Below are positions 47,807-54,255 of a DNA stretch of 64,000 nt, one piece after another. The stretch spans positions 1,504 through 65,503 of the forward strand of contig CAYGWX010000001.1 in the NCBI GenBank assembly GCA_964353855.1. The letters are read 5' to 3'. The position numbers were made by a program, and so were the translations under genes. The notes beneath the pieces are model-generated. The model had not been told where the DNA came from, made no database searches, and saw nothing but the letters and a program-made list of their open reading frames with translations. Origin of the DNA: CAYGWX01 sp964353855 [NCBI: uncultured bacterium] (GTDB taxonomy: Bacteria; Edwardsbacteria; CAYGWX01). Each line of letters begins with the position of its first letter. Position 1 is the first letter of the stretch.

Positions 47807-49224
47807 TTTTGGCCACCTCCTTCCGGTCCGGTCCTCGGGTCGCGGTCCGTATGGCCGTCGTCGTACAAGCCCTCGACCTCGGTCGACTTCCCGGCCGCGT
47901 CGCACACGAACCGGAGGCGGAAGTATCCCGGGTCGTCGAACATGAAGGTCTCCTGGGACATCGGGATCATTTTAAATTTCGGACGCCCCTCCCTCTGATA
48001 GTAGAGCGCCCCGTTCTCCAGGGTGATCGTCCGGGGCCCGTAGGTCCCGGGATACTGCTTCAGCCGCTCGGGATCGAGGGTGACCGGGTGGACCCTGGCC
48101 TCGAGGGTCCCGAGGCTCCAGGCGAGCCTCTTCCTCTGCCCTTCATCCGTGCTCTTCTCAAGGATCTTCTTCAGAGCCTCCCGGTGAGCCGTCTCCAGGG
48201 CCTTCTCCTGGGGGACAGCGATGTCCGGGGCGATCCCGGTCCCCTCCCAATTGGTCTGGGTAACCGGGTTGACGGCCCGGGCCATGGGCACCTGGACCCC
48301 CACCTTGAGGCTGGGAAAGAAAATGCCCATCACGGGATGAGCCCCGCCCCCGGTGGTCTCTCCGACGACCGTGGCCCGCTTCAGGCACTTCAGGTCGTAG
48401 GTGAACTCCTCGGCGGCGGAGAAGGTGAAGGCGCTGGTGAGCACGTAGACCGGGATGTCGCTCATCTTCTTCCCGGGGACATAGGCCTGGGTCCAGGACT
48501 GCTCGGTCTTGTTCCCGTTCCGGTAGAAAAAGCTGTTGATGTGTTTGGAGCCATCGAAGAGATAGCTGGCGAGGAGCTGGATCATCGAGGACTCCCCGCC
48601 GCCGTTCTTGCGCAGGTCGATGATCAGGGCGTCGGAGTTCGCCAGGACGTTCATCGCGGCCGCGGCGGTGGGCCCGGCCCAGCGGGCGTCGTGGAACCCC
48701 CGCAGGTCGAGGTAACCGACGTTGCCCTCCAGGCGCTCCAGCTTCTGGAACCCGAAGTTCCGGTTGGCCTCTTCCCGGATCCGGCGCTCGAGGTCCTCCC
48801 GGGACATCGAGTCGGGGTCGTTCAGGTAGCTGGGCAGGGTGCTTTGGAGGCGCACGGCCAGGTGACGGTCGTTGTTGAAATGGCGAATGTCCCGGGTCAG
48901 GGCCTCGGTGAACCTCAGGGCGCTGGTCAGGTCCTTGTAGGCGCCCTTCTTCCTCTGCTCTCGCAGGTATCTCCCCATCTTCCGGGCGACGTCCGGGAAC
49001 ACGTAGTTGGAATCCAGGGCCACGGCCACGCTGTCGATGATCAGGGACTGCCGCCTGGCATCGAGGGTCTCGTCCAGGACCGGCATCATCCCCAACTGGG
49101 ACTGAGCCCTTCGGGGTGTCAGGGGAACCGACAGAACTCCCAGAGCTGCAATCAAACAGACGGCCCAGGAGATCCGGGCGGGCCTTATCTTGGCGTGGAG
49201 CAGGGGATCACTCAAGTTCTTCAT
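47803..49224 (-). CDS. exported S41-family (C-terminal processing-like) peptidase
   Basis: 473 residues. Signal peptide (ISWAVCLIAALGVLSV). IRBP-like N-terminus (VALDSNYVFPDVARKMGRYL), then the S41 core: DALIIDLRKNGGGESSMIQLL near 235, VYVLTSAFTFSAAEEFTY with the catalytic serine in SAAE, and GETTGGGAHPV. The C-terminal 100 residues match the DUF3471-like extension often carried by such peptidases (YPGTYGPRTITLENGALYYQ). I chose ATG 49224 (MKNLSDPLL), 7 nt after GGAGG; longer readings overlap the MarR gene. It overlaps the DUF5916 start. Confidence 0.88.
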   Translation of the reverse strand: MKNLSDPLLHAKIRPARISWAVCLIAALGVLSVPLTPRRAQSQLGMMPVLDETLDARRQSLIIDSVAVALDSNYVFPDVARKMGRYLREQRKKGAYKDLTSALRFTEALTRDIRHFNNDRHLAVRLQSTLPSYLNDPDSMSREDLERRIREEANRNFGFQKLERLEGNVGYLDLRGFHDARWAGPTAAAAMNVLANSDALIIDLRKNGGGESSMIQLLASYLFDGSKHINSFFYRNGNKTEQSWTQAYVPGKKMSDIPVYVLTSAFTFSAAEEFTYDLKCLKRATVVGETTGGGAHPVMGIFFPSLKVGVQVPMARAVNPVTQTNWEGTGIAPDIAVPQEKALETAHREALKKILEKSTDEGQRKRLAWSLGTLEARVHPVTLDPERLKQYPGTYGPRTITLENGALYYQREGRPKFKMIPMSQETFMFDDPGYFRLRFVCDAAGKSTEVEGLYDDGHTDRDPRTGPEGGGQK

Positions 49225-49247
49225 TTCCATTCCTCCGCATGGTGTCG

Positions 49248-50204
49248 TTAGTTCAAATCCAGGGTCATCAGGATGCTCGGGCGCTTGTACCCCAGGTCCT
49301 TGCGCGGGGCCGGGGTGACCTGGGAGAAGCCCATCTGGCGGAAAAGCTGGTTGGCCGCGGCCAGCTTGGGGTTGGTATGGAGCCGGAGGGTCCGGGCGCC
49401 CAGGGCGCGGGCCCGCTCGATGACGGCCAGGACCAGCTTCTTGCCGGCCTGCCTGCCCCGGGCCTTCTCGGCGACGGCCAGCTTGGTCAACTCCGCGGTT
49501 CCCTCCTCCCGGGGGATAAGGGCCGCGGTCCCCACGATCTCGCCGTCCAAGCGGGCGAACAGGATGACCCCCCCGCGCTTCAGGACCTGGCCCTGGGGGT
49601 CGGAGAGGATCCGCTCGTCCACGGGCTCGACCTCGAAGTGTTTCTCCAGCCACTCCAGGTTGAGCCTCCGGAAGGCCGCTTTGTACCGGGGCTCGTAGTC
49701 CAGGATCTCCACGGCCTCCTGCTGGCGGTTGGTGAATAGCCCCCGGACGCGCCGGGACATCTCCTTCTCGTCCAGGGCGCTCTCCACCCGGTCCAGGTCC
49801 CCGAGCAGATTGGGGGCGTGGGTGTCCAGGAGGTCGCGGGCGGCCTCCTCGACATCCTGCCAGACCGGGAGGAGGCGGGCGATCAGCTCTTTGCCCTGCG
49901 GGGAGAGGGAGAGGAGACGCCGGCGGTCATCCTCCCGGTCCCGGAGGGAGATCAGGAGACCGGCCCTCTCCAGGTCCCCGGCAATCTGGTTCACGGCGGG
50001 ATGGGTCACCCCGAGCTCCCGGGCGATCTCGGTGATCCCGATCGGGGACTTCTGCCAGAGCAGGTAGAAGGTCGCAAACCAGCGGGGCTGGAAGGGGAGC
50101 CCCTCCTTCCGGTAGATGAGCTCGGCGTCCTTCATCAGACGGTCGCTGAGGCGCTTCAGGCGGCTGGCGATGGCCAGCGGGCCGAGGCTTTGGATGATGT
50201 CCAT
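49248..50204 (-). CDS. MarR-GNAT fusion regulator/acetyltransferase
   Basis: 318 residues. Residues 1-150 are a MarR winged helix (PRWFATFYLLWQKSPIGITE, RELGVTHPAVNQIAGDLERA, SLRDREDDRRRLLSLSPQGK). Residues 165-318 are a GNAT domain (GEIVGTAALIPREEGTAELT, LAVAEKARGRQAGKKLVLAV, HTNPKLAAANQLFRQMGF). This two-domain plan is known as a common fusion. Start at ATG 50204 (MDIIQSLG), 5 nt after AGGAAGGA; a longer frame would start within the promoter region. A near-perfect palindrome (50240-50263) is its likely operator. First gene of the S41/DUF5916/NHL operon. Confidence 0.9.
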   Translation of the reverse strand: MDIIQSLGPLAIASRLKRLSDRLMKDAELIYRKEGLPFQPRWFATFYLLWQKSPIGITEIARELGVTHPAVNQIAGDLERAGLLISLRDREDDRRRLLSLSPQGKELIARLLPVWQDVEEAARDLLDTHAPNLLGDLDRVESALDEKEMSRRVRGLFTNRQQEAVEILDYEPRYKAAFRRLNLEWLEKHFEVEPVDERILSDPQGQVLKRGGVILFARLDGEIVGTAALIPREEGTAELTKLAVAEKARGRQAGKKLVLAVIERARALGARTLRLHTNPKLAAANQLFRQMGFSQVTPAPRKDLGYKRPSILMTLDLN

Positions 50205-50239
50205 GGGGTCCTTCCTGGGTTGGATGTCCGGGTTATTCC

Positions 50240-50263
50240 GTAAGTTAATACGTAATAACTTAC
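50240..50263. promoter_or_regulatory. 24-bp palindrome, likely MarR operator
   Basis: Half-sites GTAAGTTAATAC and GTAATAACTTAC match as inverted repeats at 11 of 12 positions. It lies 36 bp upstream of the MarR-GNAT start, the usual place for autoregulation. Confidence 0.75.
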
Positions 50264-50280
50264 ATAAAAGATTCAAAAAG

Positions 50281-50325
50281 AAGCCTTCGGGTTGCCTGGG
50301 TTTACGGACGAAGGCTTGTTTTTTT
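50281..50325. terminator. terminator-like hairpin inside the marR leader
   Basis: AAGCCTTCG pairs with CGAAGGCTT around about 19 nt. T7 follows on the plus strand (50319-50325) and CTTTTT on the minus strand. On the minus strand it lies between the promoter (50343-50371) and the operator, so it could terminate or attenuate marR transcription. Confidence 0.65.
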
Positions 50326-50342
50326 GCCCTGAGGCCATAAAA

Positions 50343-50371
50343 ATAATAACAAATATGGCTTCCTCTGTCAA
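50343..50371 (-). promoter_or_regulatory. consensus sigma-70 promoter of the marR operon
   Basis: Minus strand: TTGACA (50371-50366) and TATTAT (50348-50343), 17 bp apart; leader about 130 nt to the MarR-GNAT start. Confidence 0.75.
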
Positions 50372-50536
50372 TAGTGAACATTATTTTCTTGAGCTATAAG
50401 GACCCAATGAGATGGGATTCCACTCCTTTTTCGCCAGGAGTTTCCCGAAATCCCTCGCCTTCGGGGGTTACTTTCCCCGGCCCGGAAGGAGTTCCAGGGT
50501 CCCGGACCCTCGAATCCCCGTTAAACTATTTCCCCC

Positions 50537-50566
50537 TTGAGGTTGTTTAAGGGAGTATGGTATACT
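50537..50566 (+). promoter_or_regulatory. sigma-70 promoter of the peptidase-Omp85 gene
   Basis: TTGAGG (50537-50542) and TATACT (50561-50566), 18 bp apart, 25 nt before the start codon. Confidence 0.65.
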
Positions 50567-50590
50567 ACAGGGTGTCCTGGAAGGAGATTC

Positions 50591-53500
50591 ATGATGCCTG
50601 CGATTCTTTTTAAGATGCTTCGCTTTCAGTCACGGCCAGGGAGGGCCGGACGATCCCTTGCCGTCCTGGGGCTTCTGGCCGGGGGCCTGGGGATCTGGGC
50701 GGTTCCGGCCCGGGCCCAGTATTTCGGGCAGAACAAGGTGGTCTACGAGAACTTCCGCTTCCAGATCCTGCACACCCCGCACTTCGATGTCTATTACTAT
50801 CCCGAGGAGGAGGAGGGCGCGCGGCTGGCCGCGCGGATGGCCGAGCGCTGGTACTGGCGCCATGAGCAGGTCTTCCACAAAGACCTCAGCGGCAGGCAGC
50901 CCTTGATCCTCTATTCCAGCAGCCCGCAGTTCCAGGAGACCAACGTCATCGCCGAGCAGATCGGGGAGGGGACCGGGGGGCTCACCGAGCCCCTCAAACG
51001 CCGCATCGTCGTCGCTTTGGCCGGGCCCCTGCGGGAGACCGACCACGTGATCGGACACGAACTGGTCCACGCCTTCCAGTACGACCTGGCCAAGGAGGGG
51101 CGCAACCGCCCCGGAATGCAGGCTCAGGCCGCGGAGGCCATGCCGCTCTGGTTCATCGAGGGCATGGCGGAGTACTTCTCCCTGGGGCCCTATGACCCCA
51201 ACACCGCGATGTGGATGCGCGAGGCGGCCCGGTCCAAGCTCCCCACCATCCGGAAACTGGACAGCCCGGAGTACTTCCCTTACCGCTGGGGCCAGGCCCT
51301 GCTGGCCTACCTCGGGGGACGCTACGGGAACGAGGCCATCGTGCGCCTGCTCCGGGCCGGGGTCACCCAGCCGGACTTCGAGGAGGCCATCCACCGCACC
51401 CTGAAGATCAAGCCGGACGTCCTGTCCAAGGCCTGGCACGCCTCTCTGCACCAGGCCTGCGATTCCCTCCTGGCCCGGACCCGGCAGCCCGCCCAATACG
51501 GCCCGGTGCTCATCTCCGGGAAGCACGGGCGCGGGGAAACCAACGTCTCGCCGGTCCTGTCCCCGGACGGGAAAGAGCTGGTGTTCTTCTCGGAGAGGGA
51601 TATGTTCGCCTTCGACCTCTACCTCGCGGACGCCGTGACCGGGAAGGTCAAGAAGGCCCTCTACCGGATGGAGCGGAACCCCAGCCTGGAGAGCCTGGAG
51701 TTCATCGCCTCCGCGGGCTCCTGGGACCCCCAGGGCAAGCGCTTCGCGGTCTCCGGGACGGCCAAGGGAAGGCCGCTCCTGGTCATCCTGAACACGGGGA
51801 ACGGAAAAGTGGAGCGCAAGATCCCCTTTCCCAAGCTGGGGGAGATCCTGGACCCGGCCTGGTCCCCGGACGGGCGGACCATCGCCTTCTCAGGCATAAC
51901 GGGCGGGCTCTCGGACCTCTACCTCTACGACCTCTCCTCCGACAGCCTGCGCCGCCTGACTCAGGACCCCTATGCCGAGCTCCAGCCGGCCTGGTCCCCG
52001 GACTCAAAAAGCCTGGCCTTCGTGACCGACCGCTTCACCACCCGGCTCGCGGACCTGGACATCGGAAACTACCGCCTGGCCCGGATGACCCTTCCTGAAG
52101 GCGGGATCGAGCCCCTGTCCGATTTCCCGGACGCTAACAATTACAATCCCCAGTGGTCGAAAGACGGGAAGGCGCTTTACTTCCTCTCGGATCAGAACGG
52201 GATCCCGAACATCTGCCGCCTGGACGCGGAGGGCGGGGCCCCGGCCCTGCTCACCAACCTCTACGGCGGGGTGAGCGGGATCACGGCCACGAGCCCGGCC
52301 CTGTCGGTCGCCCGGTCCGGGACCCGCCTGACCTACAGCGCCTACGAGAAGGGCCGTTACAGCATCTATTCCGGGGATTCCCTGCTCGCGGTCAACAGGG
52401 CCCCTGCGGACTCCCTCCCGGCAGATGCGAACCCTGCCCTCCTCGCCCCGGCTGACGCGCCCGGGGACTCCGTTTTCCTGGCCCATCTCAATGACCCCCG
52501 GGCCGGCCTGCCCCCGGACAGCCTGTACCAATCCACACCCTACCGCGGGAGGCTCTCCCTGGTGGGTGCGAGCCAGTTGTCCCTGGGGGGCGGGGTGAGC
52601 GCCTCCGGGGCCTACCTGGCCGGGGGGACGATGCTGTTCTGGAGCGACATGCTGGGGAACCACAACATGGCCACAGGGCTTCAGGTCCAGACCGGGGGAG
52701 GCAGCACGGACGTCGCGGCCCTGGTGGGCTATGAAAATCTCGTCCACCGCTGGGTCTGGGGCGGGGTGGGCCAGCAGATCCCCTACATCAGCCAGGACTA
52801 CGCCTCGGGGTACGGGACGGTGGACGGCGAGCCGGCCTATATCGAGCAGACCGCCACGTACAAAGAGATCGACCGCGAGCTGGACGGGTTCGTGGCCTAT
52901 CCCTTCAGCCGGGCCCTGCGCGCGGAGTTCCTGGCCGGCTACCGCAACATCAGCTTCACCGCCAGCGTCCTGACCCAGGGCACGTCCCTGGCCACCGGCG
53001 AGCTGATCTACGACGTCACCGAAAAGCTCCCCAGCCCGGCGGCCCTGAACCTGGGGACCGTGGGCACGGCCCTGGTCTACGACTACAGCTACTTCGGGGC
53101 CACCAGCCCGATCCTGGGCCAGCGCTGGCGCCTGGAGGCCTCCCCGAACGTGGGCTCGATCCAGTGGGTGGACCTGCTGGGGGACTACCGCCGGTATGTC
53201 ATGCCGGTGCGCAAGTTCACCCTGGCCGGGCGCCTGCTGCACTACGGCCGCTACGGCCGGGGCGGCGAGGACGACCGCCTGTCGTCCATCTTCCTGGGCG
53301 ACCCCGGCCTGGTCCGGGGATACGACTCCGGCTCGTTCAGCGCCGCAGAGGCCCTCGCGGACTCGACCGGCTACTCCCCGGGCTTCGACCGCCTGCTGGG
53401 CAGCAAGGTCCTGATCGCCAACGCCGAGCTGCGCTTTCCCCTGTTCGGGGTCTTGGGGATCGGCAAGGGCTACTACGGGATCCTGCCCGTGGAGGCGGCG

Positions 53501-53704
53501 GGGTTCTACGACGCCGGGGTGGCCTGGCAGAGCGACCACAAGGCCTGGTTCCTGGGCGGGGACCGCAGGCCGGTGCAGAGCGCGGGCGGGGCCCTGCGCT
53601 TGAACCTGATGGGGTTCGCCGTGATCGAGGTGGATTACGTCAAGCCCCTGGACCGGCCCATGAAAAGCTGGTACTGGGTGTTCAACCTCACCCCGGGGTT
53701 CTAA
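50591..53704 (+). CDS. exported metallopeptidase / TolB-like propeller / Omp85-type barrel fusion
   Basis: 1037 residues. Signal peptide (SLAVLGLLAGGLGIWAVPARA). Residues about 45-290 are a peptidase-MA-like gluzincin with HExxH in VIGHELVHAFQYDLA and WFIEGMAEYFSLG (third ligand Glu). Residues about 300-620 are a TolB/PD40 propeller with YxSPDG-type blades (PVLSPDGKELVFFSERD, PAWSPDGRTIAFSG, PQWSKDGKALYFLSDQNG). The last 370 residues form a BamA/TamA-like surface-antigen barrel (VDLLGDYRRYVMP, GDPGLVRGYDSGSF, SWYWVFNLTPGF with the terminal Phe). Start ATG 50591 follows AAGGAGATTC; an earlier in-frame start would overlap its promoter. A peptidase displayed on the cell surface through its own barrel is one reading. 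Confidence 0.85.
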   Translation: MMPAILFKMLRFQSRPGRAGRSLAVLGLLAGGLGIWAVPARAQYFGQNKVVYENFRFQILHTPHFDVYYYPEEEEGARLAARMAERWYWRHEQVFHKDLSGRQPLILYSSSPQFQETNVIAEQIGEGTGGLTEPLKRRIVVALAGPLRETDHVIGHELVHAFQYDLAKEGRNRPGMQAQAAEAMPLWFIEGMAEYFSLGPYDPNTAMWMREAARSKLPTIRKLDSPEYFPYRWGQALLAYLGGRYGNEAIVRLLRAGVTQPDFEEAIHRTLKIKPDVLSKAWHASLHQACDSLLARTRQPAQYGPVLISGKHGRGETNVSPVLSPDGKELVFFSERDMFAFDLYLADAVTGKVKKALYRMERNPSLESLEFIASAGSWDPQGKRFAVSGTAKGRPLLVILNTGNGKVERKIPFPKLGEILDPAWSPDGRTIAFSGITGGLSDLYLYDLSSDSLRRLTQDPYAELQPAWSPDSKSLAFVTDRFTTRLADLDIGNYRLARMTLPEGGIEPLSDFPDANNYNPQWSKDGKALYFLSDQNGIPNICRLDAEGGAPALLTNLYGGVSGITATSPALSVARSGTRLTYSAYEKGRYSIYSGDSLLAVNRAPADSLPADANPALLAPADAPGDSVFLAHLNDPRAGLPPDSLYQSTPYRGRLSLVGASQLSLGGGVSASGAYLAGGTMLFWSDMLGNHNMATGLQVQTGGGSTDVAALVGYENLVHRWVWGGVGQQIPYISQDYASGYGTVDGEPAYIEQTATYKEIDRELDGFVAYPFSRALRAEFLAGYRNISFTASVLTQGTSLATGELIYDVTEKLPSPAALNLGTVGTALVYDYSYFGATSPILGQRWRLEASPNVGSIQWVDLLGDYRRYVMPVRKFTLAGRLLHYGRYGRGGEDDRLSSIFLGDPGLVRGYDSGSFSAAEALADSTGYSPGFDRLLGSKVLIANAELRFPLFGVLGIGKGYYGILPVEAAGFYDAGVAWQSDHKAWFLGGDRRPVQSAGGALRLNLMGFAVIEVDYVKPLDRPMKSWYWVFNLTPGF

Positions 53705-53809
53705 AAGGCAGAAAGGAACCGAAGAAGTTAGAGGTTAGAGGTTAGAGCACGACTAAAGATAAAATCATACGCAGCCAAGCACCATAGATATTAGGCCTTT
53801 TTCACAAGA

Positions 53810-53842
53810 CAGGGGGCCAGGGCATCCCGCCCTGGCCCCCTG
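53810..53842 (+). terminator. strong hairpin terminator
   Basis: CAGGGGGCCAGGGC pairs with GCCCTGGCCCCCTG around a short loop (ATCCC). No long U-tract. Confidence 0.7.
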
Positions 53843-53919
53843 CTCGTTGGAGTTTCCATGTCTTATTGATTCAGCCCTGAGAACCATGTAAATAAGTCCA
53901 ACCTATTGCCCGTCAAAGG

Positions 53920-54013
53920 CTTACGAGTCGTTTTATAAAACCAGCCCCGCCTCAATCCGCCCCCTTTTAAAACATAACTCAAGCACAATCAAAGAATTGC
54001 AGGAGCATTTCCA
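53920..54013. repeat. conserved leader of the 11-bp array (copy B)
   Basis: Begins CTTACGAGTCGTTTTATAAA, passes CCTTTTAAAACATAACTCAAG and ends CATTTCCAG. Homologous throughout to 20306-20401. Confidence 0.8.
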
Positions 54014-54123
54014 GCTAAATTCACGCCAAGTTCAGGCCAAGTTCACACTAAGTTGTGTCTAATTTAAGTCTAATTTAACACTAACTTAACACTAATTTCA
54101 CACTAACTTCACGCTAATTGAAC
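54014..54123. repeat. 11-bp-period tandem array 4 (10 exact units)
   Basis: GCTAAATTCAC, GCCAAGTTCAG, GCCAAGTTCAC, ACTAAGTTGTG, TCTAATTTAAG, TCTAATTTAAC, ACTAACTTAAC, ACTAATTTCAC, ACTAACTTCAC, GCTAATTGAAC: ten 11-mers with no indel. The next bases GAGCAGA also follow array 2. It lies 74 bp before the -35 of the cyclase promoter. Confidence 0.9.
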
Positions 54124-54197
54124 GAGCAGAGAAGAAAGGAAGAAGGGGAGCAGAGGAGCGAGGGAAATGCCGTTGAAAGACATCGGATAAGGCGGGC

Positions 54198-54226
54198 TTG
54201 ACAGCAGGAGGCGAGATGTGTTAAAT
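54198..54226 (+). promoter_or_regulatory. sigma-70 promoter of the cyclase operon
   Basis: TTGACA (54198-54203) and TTAAAT (54221-54226), 17 bp apart. About 22 nt of leader; no clear ribosome site before ATG 54256. Confidence 0.7.
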
Positions 54227-54255
54227 TATCACCAATAGTCCAAACCGAAAACATC

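Larger units (their letters stand above)
50205..50590. other. 386-bp divergent intergenic region (marR operon / peptidase-Omp85 gene)
   Basis: Contains the MarR operator (50240-50263), a two-way terminator-like hairpin (50281-50325), the minus-strand promoter (50343-50371) and the plus-strand promoter (50537-50566). No gene. Confidence 0.7.
53705..54255. other. 551-bp intergenic region with an 11-bp array
   Basis: No gene. Contains TTAGAGG repeats (53729-53745), a strong terminator (53810-53842), the second copy of the array leader (53920-54013), array 4 (54014-54123), its right flank GAGCAGA (54124-54130) and the promoter of the cyclase operon (54198-54226). Confidence 0.75.

Noticed and set aside
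49225-49653. N-terminal extension of the S41 peptidase to 616 codons
   Set aside because: The extra residues are out-of-frame shadow of the MarR-GNAT gene; a signal peptide and GGAGG place the start at 49224.
50205-50381. 59-residue N-terminal extension of MarR-GNAT
   Set aside because: It would be encoded by the operator, the terminator hairpin and the promoter region.
54124-54197. Small gene between array 4 and the promoter
   Set aside because: Purine-rich, no start with a ribosome site and no open frame of useful length.
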